A stretch of DNA of 15,505 nt from Prolixibacteraceae bacterium (GCA_016931875.1 JAFGDX010000245.1:1-15505); one strand, 5' to 3'. Numbered from the stretch's first letter, positions 7,539-14,276 are shown. The notes: a model not told the origin generated them from the letters alone. Translations and numbers: made by a program.

Positions 7539-9368
7539 TTAAAACGCTTGTCCTACACTGATAAAAAACTGCGGGCTTCTTTTCTTGTTCCACACCGGAA
7601 CACCCACATCAAAACGAACCGGCCCGATGGGTGTTTCAATGCGGATTCCGGCACCGGTGGCGTAACCCAAATCATTTAATTTGTACTGATAAGAATCGGT
7701 CCATACATTTCCGGCTTCAAAAAATGCCACACCGCTAATACGCCAAAATAACGGGTAACGCAACTCCATGTTGGTTTCCAAAATGCTTTTTCCACCCATT
7801 GGTGAACCGCTTTCGCGTTTGGGGCCCAGTTGTGAGCGGTTCCAGCCCCTGACCGAATTACTTCCGCCGGAATAAAAACGGTCTTCAACGGGAATAAAAT
7901 TACTTTCATCTGAAGATTGAATTCCACCCCCCATAACCCGGAAGGCAAGCACCCAGCCTCCAATTTTATGGTAGGTACGCATGTCGGCCCACAACCGTGT
8001 GTAGCTAAAATCGCCGCCCAAAAAATAGCCGTTCAACTTTACTCCCAGCGACAGGTTTACTCCTCTTTCGGGCGAGAATTTTGGGCGCGCTGTAGAAAAA
8101 ACAGTACTTAACAGTGTCCCCGATTTATTGTAGGGAAATTTTTCATCTTCTACATCCTTAAAATCCGGATCGCCAACTTCAATCTCCTGTTCAACATTCT
8201 CGAGGTAATAGGTTAAAGTTGAACTCAGCCTGCTGTTAAAATTATACGATACCGGCACATTAATTCCATAGGTGCGGGTATTGTAACCCGGTTCTGAGTT
8301 GCTTGATATAAAAGGGTTTAACGAAACGGAGCCTTTTTTGTCAAAAATTTGCGGCTGGGTCCATTTCACACTCAAATGATAGGGTACAAGAGCTGAATGT
8401 TTGGCATAGATATTTATTCGCCGTGCCGTTCCCAAAAACCCGAGATAGTTAAAATCGACAAATGCACGAAATTTATCTTCGGTACCATAACCTGCACCAA
8501 ATTCAGTATTTACGCGCGGCGCTTCTTCAACATACAATTTTACAGGAATCGGATTTTTTAATGTGCTTTCATTTTTTTGCGGCAGTACCGAAACCACGCG
8601 GAACAGCTGTAAATGGTAAAGCGCCTGCCGGGTTTCAGTTAAAAGCGATTTGTTATACAATTCTCCTTCGGTGTGGTCAAACTGTTTCCGGATAAATGTT
8701 TCTGAAACATGGTTATTCCCGCTAATCTCGGTTTCGCCAAAATTACAAACCGGACCAGGTGTAATTTTATAGGTTATACCGGTTGTCTTTTTTTCAGGAT
8801 TTAAAGTAAGTTCATACTGAACATCAACATAAGCATGTCCCAGATTTCTGAAGATGTTTTGAACATAAACAACATCCTCTTCAAGGGCTTCATCGCGGAA
8901 ACGTTTTTCATTTTTTAACTGCAACTTTTTTAGGTGTTGTTCTTCCAGTGAATCGATGTTGAACTGCTGCATACCCTGAACCAGTTTAAAATGAATGGAA
9001 TCGACCAGAACCGGTTCCCCTTCATCAACAATAAACCTCAATTTTACCGTCTGCTTTTTGTCATTCACAATTGGCGGTTCAACCGACACTTTTACATCAA
9101 TATACCCTTCGCGCTGATAAATTTTTTGAAGCCTTTCCACATCCAGGCCAATAAGTTCGTTGTTGTAAAGAACCGGCTCATCGCTGGTGACCAGTTTTTG
9201 CAGCCCCGAAACCTCTTTGATTGCCATCCGTTCGAGCAAAAAACTCTTTTCCAGCGACTTGTTCCCCTTAAAACTTACTTTTCTTATTTCATAGTTTTCC
9301 TGTGCATACAACATTTGTGCTGTACACAACCATAAACCAAAACATGTAAAAAGTAAACGTCGGAGCAT
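7539..9368 (-). CDS. BamA/TamA-family outer-membrane protein (TamB partner)
   Basis: A 609-aa Omp85-family protein. The signal peptide is about 1-22 (h-region LLFTCFGLWLCTAQML, cleavage near YA-QEN). Three POTRA-like repeats follow: about 25-118 (YEIRKVSFKGNKSLEKSFL to FIVDEGEP), about 120-205 and about 207-283 (FGETEISGNNHVSETFIRKQF to VVSVLPQ). The 16-strand barrel (bacterial surface antigen domain) covers about 286-609 and contains the lid-lock motif VRGW at 506-509 within FYSGGSNSVRGWNRSQLGP, plus the family segment ETPIGPVRFDVGVPV. It ends in FFISVGQAF with a C-terminal Phe. Three POTRAs and tamB 4 bp downstream mark it as the TamA-type partner, not the essential BamA, which usually has five. 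The start is fixed by an in-frame TGA at 9381-9383. Bacteroidota homologues called TamL are described as lipoproteins; here neither Cys9 nor Cys15 lies in a lipobox. Confidence 0.92.
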   Translation of the reverse strand: MLRRLLFTCFGLWLCTAQMLYAQENYEIRKVSFKGNKSLEKSFLLERMAIKEVSGLQKLVTSDEPVLYNNELIGLDVERLQKIYQREGYIDVKVSVEPPIVNDKKQTVKLRFIVDEGEPVLVDSIHFKLVQGMQQFNIDSLEEQHLKKLQLKNEKRFRDEALEEDVVYVQNIFRNLGHAYVDVQYELTLNPEKKTTGITYKITPGPVCNFGETEISGNNHVSETFIRKQFDHTEGELYNKSLLTETRQALYHLQLFRVVSVLPQKNESTLKNPIPVKLYVEEAPRVNTEFGAGYGTEDKFRAFVDFNYLGFLGTARRINIYAKHSALVPYHLSVKWTQPQIFDKKGSVSLNPFISSNSEPGYNTRTYGINVPVSYNFNSRLSSTLTYYLENVEQEIEVGDPDFKDVEDEKFPYNKSGTLLSTVFSTARPKFSPERGVNLSLGVKLNGYFLGGDFSYTRLWADMRTYHKIGGWVLAFRVMGGGIQSSDESNFIPVEDRFYSGGSNSVRGWNRSQLGPKRESGSPMGGKSILETNMELRYPLFWRISGVAFFEAGNVWTDSYQYKLNDLGYATGAGIRIETPIGPVRFDVGVPVWNKKRSPQFFISVGQAF

Positions 9369-9517
9369 ATTTAATTCTATTCAGAAAACTAAATTCAATA
9401 CTTTAAAATAACTGACCTTGAAAATTATAGTTTTTTTGGGGATTTTCCCTCTGAATACACGTGAATAAACCTTTTAGTTCCCTAAAACAAATACTATTTC
9501 TTATTTTAAATTCTGTT

Positions 9518-9769
9518 TTAATTGTTACGAAGAGCAGCAATCAATTCTTTCTTTGACATTTTGCTTCGCCCTGATATGCCAATTTCTGCAGCTTTTTTGT
9601 ATAATTCTTTCTTTGTCCACTCTTCATATTTTTTGCTTTTTCCGCCACGCTCTCCGGCATCCGGCGTGTTTGCAATTCGCGCCGCTTTTTGTTTACTGTA
9701 ACCTTTGTCGCGCAAGGCTTCATATTGTTCTTCGTTTTTTATTTGCGGAATTTTATTCTTTTTTGACAT
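9518..9769 (-). CDS. Small basic protein with Rho_N/SAP-like C-terminal motif
   Basis: An 83-aa Lys-rich cytoplasmic protein. The N-terminal half has a helical segment KNEEQYEALRDKGYSKQKAARIANTPDAG (11-39), and the C-terminal half (about 47-82) is a Rho_N/SAP-like helix-extended-helix: KKYEEWTKKELYKKAAEIGISGRSKMSKKELIAALRNN. This layout is seen in many short bacterial proteins annotated as Rho termination factor N-terminal-like. They are thought to bind nucleic acid and are often found with stress genes, but a defined role is not known to me. The length matches the family. It is transcribed in the same direction as the TamA/TamB-like operon, 149 bp upstream of it, so cotranscription is possible but not shown. 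No terminator was seen after it. Confidence 0.85.
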   Translation of the reverse strand: MSKKNKIPQIKNEEQYEALRDKGYSKQKAARIANTPDAGERGGKSKKYEEWTKKELYKKAAEIGISGRSKMSKKELIAALRNN

Positions 9770-10149
9770 AGTAGTCCGGTTTTAAAATTTGTTTTGGGTA
9801 TTGAAAATAATCTGCCAGAAAGCACAAATTCTTTCCAACACCCGAAAACACAGTATCAAATATCGTTTCAGAATTGATTGGGTTGTGGAATTTCCGAAAC
9901 TTATTCACCTTTTTTGTGGATAAAATTCCCCAGCAATATAAAAAGGCCGGAAATTAAGGACGGGGAAAATTCCGGGTCTGAAAAATTGAAGTGAAATTTT
10001 GAAAAACGAACACCACAAGCACGAACAGCAATTTTTAGTTAACATAACCTTTTAATCAGGAAACAAAACGGATATAAACCCGCCGTAAAAAACAGTGGCT
10101 TGCACATGCATGGCACAATTCTTTCACTTTCCAAACAAAATCTCAGAAT
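9770..10149. other. Divergent intergenic region with DnaA-box-like pair
   Basis: These 380 bp separate the small basic protein gene (-) from the AI-2E-family gene (+). No gene is supported. Visible elements: TTATTCACC (9901-9909) and, on the opposite strand, the exact DnaA consensus TTATCCACA (9923-9915); an imperfect hairpin CCGGAAATT/AAATTCCGG (9947-9955/9967-9975) with one mismatch; and a sigma-54-like TGGCAC (10111-10116) whose -12 half is defective. The prevailing gene direction of the window changes here. Confidence 0.5.
9901..9923. other. Inverted pair of DnaA-box-like sequences
   Basis: TTATTCACC (+ strand, 9901-9909) matches TTATNCACA with one mismatch, and TGTGGATAA (9915-9923) is the exact reverse complement of the consensus box TTATCCACA; 5 bp separate them. 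A further one-mismatch box, TTATTCACG on the minus strand, lies at 9460-9468. Single boxes of this quality occur by chance in windows of this size, so this is a site candidate, not a proven origin. Confidence 0.35.
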
Positions 10150-11244
10150 ATGAAGAACCAGCAACTGATACGTTTTACATTGGTTTTGTTTATTTTAACC
10201 ATCCTGCTGGCCGGAATTATTGTTGCAAAAAGCATATTAATTCCGCTGGCAATCAGTGTATTTTTTTCATACTTGTTTTATCCGCTTGTATGGAAAATTG
10301 AAAAACAGGGAATCCACAGAGCCATTGCCATTTTAGTTGTTATTTTGGTGGCCATTCTGATTTTGGGAAGCGCCGCTTTGTTTTTATCGGCAAAACTTTC
10401 GAACATAACCATTGATTTTACAGAATTAAAAGATGATTTTGAGGCCAAAACCGATTCGATAAAACTTTTGCTGGAAGGCAAACTCGGGATGAATGCAGGC
10501 GCCCTCGATCATTATATTGACCGCTTTTCAAACAATTTTTTCTCCTCCTGGGAAGCGCAGCTGGGAAACTGGTTTGCAGCCACAACCACTACCCTTTTTC
10601 AAATTGCCATTTTGCCGGTGTTTATTTTTTTCCTTCTTTTTTACCGTACCAAATCGGCGCATTTCATTTTCAGGGTTGCCGGCCGGCCCAAAAAAGCCAA
10701 AACGCTGCATATTCTGCGCGAAATATCAACCGTTACCACCCGGTATCTGGGCGGTTTGTTTATTGTGGTTGCAATACTGGCCGTTTTAAATTCGCTGGGC
10801 CTCTATATTATTGGTGTAAAACATGCCGTGGTTTTTGGAATTCTGGCTGCTCTGCTAAATCTTATTCCTTACGCGGGAACCTTTCTCGGGTTTTTAATCC
10901 CGTTTTCGTATGTGCTTTTTACCGTTCCCGATCCTTTTCCTATGCTGCTAAAAGTGGCCATCCTTTTTGTGGTTATTCAGTTTACCGAAAACAACCTGTT
11001 AACCCCGAATATTGTAGGAAACAGCATCAAAATAAATCCGCTGGCCATCATCATCAGCCTTTTGGTGGCCAACCTGGTTTGGGGAATTGCCGGGATGTTG
11101 ATTGTGGTGCCGGCTTTGGCCATATTAAAAGTAATTATGCGAAACATTGACAGTTTAAAACCCTATGCTTTTTTGATTAGCGACCGCGGGATTGAGAAAC
11201 ATAAAGTGCGTTTTCTAAATTTCAGAAAAAAGAAAAACAGCTAA
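10150..11244 (+). CDS. AI-2E family transporter (PerM/YdiK-like membrane protein)
   Basis: A 364-aa inner-membrane protein of the AI-2E_transport family (PF01594). Hydrophobic segments lie near 8-26, 28-46, 58-80, 148-165, 200-222, 226-258, 266-280 and 297-330, with the usual long periplasmic/amphipathic stretch (about 84-147) between the second and third helix groups. Family marks in order are NLIPYAGTFLGFLIP (237-251), ENNLLTPNIVGNSIKINPLAI (280-300) and WGIAGMLIVVPALAILK (311-327). Members have been linked to autoinducer-2 export (TqsA) and to Na+/H+ antiport in some bacteria; the substrate here cannot be read from sequence. The short basic tail FRKKKNS is cytoplasmic. A YihY/BrkB gene follows 4 bp downstream, so the two form an operon. 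Confidence 0.93.
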   Translation: MKNQQLIRFTLVLFILTILLAGIIVAKSILIPLAISVFFSYLFYPLVWKIEKQGIHRAIAILVVILVAILILGSAALFLSAKLSNITIDFTELKDDFEAKTDSIKLLLEGKLGMNAGALDHYIDRFSNNFFSSWEAQLGNWFAATTTTLFQIAILPVFIFFLLFYRTKSAHFIFRVAGRPKKAKTLHILREISTVTTRYLGGLFIVVAILAVLNSLGLYIIGVKHAVVFGILAALLNLIPYAGTFLGFLIPFSYVLFTVPDPFPMLLKVAILFVVIQFTENNLLTPNIVGNSIKINPLAIIISLLVANLVWGIAGMLIVVPALAILKVIMRNIDSLKPYAFLISDRGIEKHKVRFLNFRKKKNS

Positions 11245-11248
11245 ATAC

Positions 11249-12169
11249 ATGGAAAGAAAAAGAGTTATAAAAACACTGCGCGACAGTTTTGTGATTTTAA
11301 AAAAAGCAGCCACCAGTTTTGGCTCGAACAACCCGGTTGGAATGGCCGGAACAACCGCCTATTTTGCCATGTTTTCCATTGCCCCGATTCTGATAATCAT
11401 TATTTCGGTTTTTGGAATTTTTGCAGGGAATACAGTCATTCAGGAAAAACTGTTTGCCGAATTAAATGTGTTAATTGGACAGGAAAGCAGCCGGCTTTTA
11501 AAAGATGCCATTACAAATTACAAAATTGCTGAAAACAGCGGAATTGGCGCAATTATAGGAGGAACGATATTTTTGGTTTCGGCAACCACCCTGTTCAGCA
11601 TCATGCAAAACTACATCAACTACATTTGGCGGATTAAGGTAAAACCCAAACTAAAACAAAACATTTTAAAGCTGTTAAAAGACCGTATTTTTTCTTTTGG
11701 AATGATTCTGAGCCTGGGTTTTGTATTGCTTGTTTCGCTGGTGGTGGATACTGCCATTGCCTTTTTGCGCGATTTTCTGAGCAACTATTTCACGCCCGAT
11801 TTTGTGGTTTTTGCACAAGTTGTCAACCTTTTTGTTTCACTGGCTATTATTACTTCGGTTTTTGCTGTTATTTACCGCTATTTACCCGATGTAAGCATAC
11901 AATGGCGTGCGGGATGGTTTGGGGCCACATTTACTTCGGTTTTCTTTTTTATCGGGAAATACATCATTGGTTTTATTGTAGGGAAAAGTAAACTGGGAGC
12001 CGTTTATGGCGCGGCCAGTTCGTTTGTGGTTATTTTAATCTGGATTTATTTTGTATCGCTCATTTTCTATTTTGGTGTTGAAATCACTCATCAGTACTCC
12101 AAATTTTACAAGCACTCAAACAAACCTTTAAATTTTGCTATTCCTTTTAAAATTACTCCGGTCAAATAA
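11249..12169 (+). CDS. YihY/BrkB-family inner-membrane protein
   Basis: A 306-aa member of the Virul_fac_BrkB family (PF03631) with about six transmembrane helices: TTAYFAMFSIAPILIIIISVFGIFAG (35-60), the segment at 97-120, GMILSLGFVLLVSLVVDTAIAF (151-172), VVNLFVSLAIITSVFAVIYRYLPD (191-214), the segment at 222-245, and YGAASSFVVILIWIYFVSLIFYFGVEITHQY (253-283). The first helix motif with AP and the last helix ending in GxEIT are typical. The family was once called RNase BN by mistake; its function is unresolved, with transport or lipid-flipping roles suggested. Length is standard. The 4-bp gap to the preceding AI-2E-family gene indicates translational coupling. It is convergent with the small stress-gene cluster. 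Confidence 0.93.
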   Translation: MERKRVIKTLRDSFVILKKAATSFGSNNPVGMAGTTAYFAMFSIAPILIIIISVFGIFAGNTVIQEKLFAELNVLIGQESSRLLKDAITNYKIAENSGIGAIIGGTIFLVSATTLFSIMQNYINYIWRIKVKPKLKQNILKLLKDRIFSFGMILSLGFVLLVSLVVDTAIAFLRDFLSNYFTPDFVVFAQVVNLFVSLAIITSVFAVIYRYLPDVSIQWRAGWFGATFTSVFFFIGKYIIGFIVGKSKLGAVYGAASSFVVILIWIYFVSLIFYFGVEITHQYSKFYKHSNKPLNFAIPFKITPVK

Positions 12170-12176
12170 TTTTTTT

Positions 12177-12207
12177 CAAAAAAAACGGACTGTCTTTCGA
12201 GAGCCCG
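12177..12207 (-). terminator. Rho-independent terminator of the small stress-gene operon
   Basis: Read on the minus strand, ACGGGCTCTC (12207-12198) folds on GACAGTCCGT (12193-12184) around a GAAA tetraloop, with one C/C mismatch and one G-T pair, and a run of eight T (12184-12177) follows. It lies about 30 bp after the stop of the lmo0937-family gene and just beyond the convergent BrkB-family stop. On the plus strand the T-run is poor, so polarity is mainly minus. Confidence 0.75.
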
Positions 12208-12239
12208 TGTCATTTTAGGATATACTGTTTATATTTACC

Positions 12240-12386
12240 TCACCTTCCTCTGATAATGGATATCAGAACAGAGATAACAGCCAGCACCAGTAAGATGTGG
12301 ATTAAACCCCCGGCTGTGTAAACAAAAAATCCAAAAATCCAGCCAATTACCAAAATAACGGCTATCAAATAAAGCAGCGATCTCAT
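12240..12386 (-). CDS. lmo0937-family small membrane protein (48 aa)
   Basis: Reading the minus strand from ATG (12386-12384) to TGA (12242-12240) gives a 48-aa protein: MRSLLYLIAVILVIGWIFGF, then FVYTAGGLIHILLVLAVISV, then LISIIRGR. It has two transmembrane helices around the hallmark turn TAGGLIHILL and ends in the typical IIRGR. This matches the lmo0937 family (DUF5670), tiny membrane proteins widespread in Bacteroidota and Firmicutes and often beside CsbD or YtxH genes. Molecular function is unknown; the genes are commonly placed in general-stress contexts. The start is 2 bp after the CsbD stop, so translation is probably coupled, and a good terminator follows. The gene is easily missed because of its size. 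Confidence 0.88.
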   Translation of the reverse strand: MRSLLYLIAVILVIGWIFGFFVYTAGGLIHILLVLAVISVLISIIRGR

Positions 12387-12388
12387 GG

Positions 12389-12583
12389 CTATAAATTATT
12401 TAATTCGTCCACCAACTCTTCGCGCGCTTTTCCTATTTTTTTCTGCAAACGCCCGAGCAACTCATTTTCTTTCCCCTCAACATAGGTGAGGTCATCATCG
12501 GTTAAATCGGCATACTTTTGTTTCAGTTTGCCTTTTACCACATTCCAGTTTCCTTTTACTTGTAATTTATTCATGACTTTCAT
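12389..12583 (-). CDS. CsbD-family stress-response protein
   Basis: A 64-aa soluble helical protein of the CsbD family (PF05532). The conserved core is visible as VKGNWNVVKGKLKQKYADLTDDDLTYVEGKENELLGRLQKKIGKAREELVDEL (9-61), including the family signature G-x-W-x3-KGK and the second-half pattern G-x3-L-x-GRLQKK-G. CsbD proteins are among the most strongly induced general-stress proteins in several bacteria, but their biochemical role is unknown. The start at 12583 gives MKVMNKL; the internal ATG at 12574-12572 (MNKLQVKGNW) fits the usual family start and may be the true one. It is the middle gene of a three-gene minus-strand cluster: 32 bp after the two-TM protein gene and 2 bp before the lmo0937-family gene. 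Confidence 0.93.
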   Translation of the reverse strand: MKVMNKLQVKGNWNVVKGKLKQKYADLTDDDLTYVEGKENELLGRLQKKIGKAREELVDELNNL

Positions 12584-12615
12584 TTTTAATTGTGAAACAT
12601 TCTATTATTGTTTAA

Positions 12616-12819
12616 TTATTTCCCTTTTTTTAGAAGAAGAATCAAAATTCCGATCACAGCAACTACGCCGCTTACAATAACCGGAGTCCAGTTTGCCTGG
12701 CTAACGGCAACGTCGAGGCCCAAAAGACTAAAGGTTTCAGAATTATTGGCTGCCTGAATACCAAACACCACCACACCAATTATTCCTACCACGGTTAAAA
12801 TAGTTCCAAATACTTTCAT
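12616..12819 (-). CDS. Two-TM small membrane protein of unknown function
   Basis: A 67-aa protein with two transmembrane helices, 4-23 (FGTILTVVGIIGVVVFGIQA) and 46-64 (TPVIVSGVVAVIGILILLL), joined by a 22-residue loop (ANNSETFSLLGLDVAVSQANW), and a Lys-rich end (KKGK). The positive C-terminus suggests that both ends are cytoplasmic. Similar short proteins of the form 'helix, short loop with a conserved Trp before helix 2, helix' are frequent in Bacteroidota near CsbD genes. I cannot name a function. It is the first gene of the minus-strand stress cluster. A partial Bacteroidota -7 element, TAAATTTA, lies 12-19 bp upstream on the minus strand (12838-12831), with no clear -33 TTG. Confidence 0.8.
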   Translation of the reverse strand: MKVFGTILTVVGIIGVVVFGIQAANNSETFSLLGLDVAVSQANWTPVIVSGVVAVIGILILLLKKGK

Positions 12820-13231
12820 AATTGTAATTTTAAATTTATACGAATGATTATTCTGAAAATCGTGCCAGTCACCCGAAAACCCGTTGAATGCCTTATAAAA
12901 TGGAGGTTACAAAAGAAATATCTGCAAACAGAGGGTAATAAAAACTGGATGTGTTTCTCTACAATGTGCGGTTTTATTTCCACGATTTTGCTACAAAAAG
13001 AAGCAAAAGTTTACATCCGGGATTATTTACACAATGTGTAGAATAACTTCACATATAAATTATTTACCACAATCCAACACAAACACACAAAACACTGAAA
13101 ACAAGCAAACTATATAAATCGCAAAAATTCTGGAATATTTTTTTCATGTAACATATCAAAATCAGCCTAAAAAAAATACGATATCAGGAAACTACATTAT
13201 AAATTATATAAACATTTTAAAAATTATAGTC
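12820..13231. other. Divergent intergenic region between two stress-gene clusters
   Basis: These 412 bp should hold the promoters of the leftward CsbD cluster and the rightward YtxH cluster. No gene is convincing: the only frame of note (12844-13041, +) lacks family features. Visible: a partial -7-like TAAATTTA on the minus strand (12838-12831), a perfect palindrome TACAC-AAT-GTGTA (13028-13040), a second copy of its core ACAATGTG at 12961-12968, and a very AT-rich stretch from about 13080 to 13231 that probably contains the YtxH promoter. Confidence 0.5.
13028..13040. promoter_or_regulatory. Operator-like palindrome TACACAATGTGTA
   Basis: TACAC (13028-13032) and GTGTA (13036-13040) are perfect inverted half-sites around AAT, in the middle of the gap between divergent small stress-gene clusters. 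Size and symmetry are those of a dimeric helix-turn-helix regulator site. The core ACAATGTG recurs at 12961-12968. The binding protein is unknown. Confidence 0.35.
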
Positions 13232-13522
13232 ATGAATAAAGGAACAAGAAATGCATTACTGGGATTTATTGCAGGCGCAGCAGCCGGAACATTAACAGGA
13301 ATTTTGGTGGCACCTGACAAAGGAGAAAAAACACGGAAAAAAATTGGTAAAAAAGTGAAAAACACATCCAAAGAAGTAAGCGAAACGTTGGGAGAAAAAG
13401 TTGATTTTCTGAAGGAAAAGCTCAACGAGGTGATTGATGAAATGCGACACAAAAAAGAAAAAGTGGAAAAAGAGGTTAAAGAAAAAGTAAAATCAGAAAC
13501 ACAGGCTACAACAGCGAAATAA
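13232..13522 (+). CDS. YtxH-domain stress protein
   Basis: A 96-aa YtxH family protein (PF12732). A single N-terminal hydrophobic, small-residue-rich membrane segment (9-26, LLGFIAGAAAGTLTGILV) is followed by the family's APDKGEKTRKKI motif (27-38). A long, highly charged amphipathic helix (about 40-88) follows, with Lys/Glu heptad-like spacing (EKVDFLKEKLNEVIDEMRHKKEKVEKEVKEK), suggestive of a coiled coil or a LEA-like stress helix. The tail SETQATTAK is polar. YtxH proteins belong to general-stress regulons in Firmicutes; the molecular role is unclear. It is the first gene of a + strand triplet, with the next frame beginning 3 bp after its stop if the upstream start is used, or 33 bp after if the preferred one is used. 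Confidence 0.92.
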   Translation: MNKGTRNALLGFIAGAAAGTLTGILVAPDKGEKTRKKIGKKVKNTSKEVSETLGEKVDFLKEKLNEVIDEMRHKKEKVEKEVKEKVKSETQATTAK

Positions 13523-13555
13523 CCAATGGCCGGCAACGCCAATCAGTACATAATA

Positions 13556-13918
13556 ATGAGCAATAAATTAACAAACAACATAGCAGAGCTTAACGATTCG
13601 GTAAAACAGTACGTTCAGGTAAAGTTTGACCTGTTTAAGCTTCTGCTGTTAAAAAAAACGTCGAACTTTGTAGGCTACCTGCTTGGTTACCTGGTTATCA
13701 TTCTGTTTTCGGTAATAATTATAACTTTTTTGGGGGCCGCATTTGCCATTTGGTACGGGCAGAAATTCAATAATTACTTTGAAGGAGTTTTAATATCCAC
13801 CGGGTTCTTATTTTTTCTGGCCGTTTTATTTATTCTTTTCCGAAAAAGAATTTTTACCAATGCATTGCTTTCCAATTTTTCGGAAGTATTGTTTGAAGAT
13901 GATGAACCTGAAAAATAG
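13556..13918 (+). CDS. Holin-superfamily-III-like membrane protein
   Basis: I prefer the start at ATG 13556, giving 120 aa beginning MSNKLTNNIAELNDSVKQYV; the upstream in-frame ATG at 13526 would add MAGNANQYII, which looks like leader sequence. The protein has an N-terminal amphipathic helix (NDSVKQYVQVKFDLFKLLLLKKTSN), then two transmembrane helices (YLLGYLVIILFSVIIITFLGAAFAIWYG and GVLISTGFLFFLAVLFILF), a basic RKR stop and an acidic end (EDDEPEK). This is the layout of PF07332-type 'phage holin family' proteins. In Bacteroidota chromosomes these usually sit beside YtxH genes, and nothing else here is phage-like, so lysis is unlikely to be their job. The next gene starts 4 bp after its stop. 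Confidence 0.85.
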   Translation: MSNKLTNNIAELNDSVKQYVQVKFDLFKLLLLKKTSNFVGYLLGYLVIILFSVIIITFLGAAFAIWYGQKFNNYFEGVLISTGFLFFLAVLFILFRKRIFTNALLSNFSEVLFEDDEPEK

Positions 13919-13922
13919 TGAT

Positions 13923-14147
13923 ATGAGAAGAATAAAAAATATGAGAGAATTACAGCTGCTGCAAAACAACCTGAAATTTAAAGAGCAACTGGCTGAAAAG
14001 GAACTGGCAGGTTCATCGGCAAAAATTTTAGACAACCTAACCGGAAAACTAAAAGACCTTGCTTTTGATTTGGGAACCCACTTAACCATGGAAATTATTG
14101 CTTTATTCAGGAAAAGTAAATCGGCCAGGTCGTCAGCTGATTCTTAA
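13923..14147 (+). CDS. Small helical protein of the YtxH cluster (unknown function)
   Basis: A 74-aa protein starting at ATG 13923, 4 bp after the preceding stop; this spacing supports the start over longer in-frame options that would overlap the previous gene. A further in-frame ATG lies at 13941 (MRELQLLQ). The sequence is almost wholly helical and charged: RELQLLQNNLKFKEQLAEKELAGSSAKILDNLTGKLKDLAFDLGTHLTMEIIALFRKSK. It has an amphipathic C-terminal half (LKDLAFDLGTHLTMEIIALF) that could lie on a membrane, and no signal peptide or transmembrane helix. I recognise no named family. Position as the third gene after YtxH and a holin-like gene suggests a small accessory subunit of the same membrane-associated stress module; that is inference from context. 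Confidence 0.75.
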   Translation: MRRIKNMRELQLLQNNLKFKEQLAEKELAGSSAKILDNLTGKLKDLAFDLGTHLTMEIIALFRKSKSARSSADS

Positions 14148-14202
14148 TTCGCTGAAAATATGCAAGCAATTAAAAACATTGTGCGGCAAAATGCAAAACT
14201 GT

Positions 14203-14255
14203 ACAGAATATCCGGTTGTTTTCGTAACAGAAGATAAAAATTTTGTATATTCTGT
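14203..14255. repeat. Inverted repeat bracketing the kinase promoter
   Basis: ACAGAATAT (14203-14211) and ATATTCTGT (14247-14255) are perfect reverse complements with 35 bp between them, a centre-to-centre distance of 44 bp (about four helical turns). The half-sites flank the proposed -33 and -7 elements of the kinase gene. This could be a looping or dimer operator, or a hairpin; unproven. Confidence 0.45.
14216..14245 (+). promoter_or_regulatory. Candidate Bacteroidota-type promoter of the sensor kinase gene
   Basis: The -33 element TTG (14216-14218) is followed by 19 bp and AAATTTTG (14238-14245). The consensus for the Bacteroidota primary sigma factor is TTG, 19-20 bp, TAnnTTTG, so only the first T of the -7 box differs. 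Transcription would start near 14252, about 25 bp before the kinase ATG. Confidence 0.45.
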
Positions 14256-14276
14256 TCATTCATAAAACAATGCTTC

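Noticed and set aside
9947..9975. Imperfect hairpin CCGGAAATT/AAATTCCGG as a terminator or riboswitch
   Set aside because: There is no T-run on either side and no conserved aptamer pattern that I can recognise; it may be chance structure in a GC-richer patch.
10111..10125. Sigma-54-like promoter TGGCAC-N5-TTTC before the AI-2E-family gene
   Set aside because: Spacing is right, but the nearly invariant GC of the -12 element is replaced by TC, so recognition is unlikely.
12852..12868. Sigma-54-like TGGCACG on the minus strand upstream of the small stress cluster
   Set aside because: The downstream half (TCAG) does not match TTGC at the required spacing.
12844..13041. 65-aa open frame on the plus strand
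   Set aside because: It has no recognisable motif, signal or transmembrane pattern, starts in the probable promoter of the leftward stress cluster, and its Cys/Trp-rich mixture looks like translated non-coding DNA.
13556..13918. Possible prophage because of the holin-like protein
   Set aside because: There are no other phage genes, no integrase and no att-like repeats; this family is commonly a chromosomal neighbour of YtxH in Bacteroidota.
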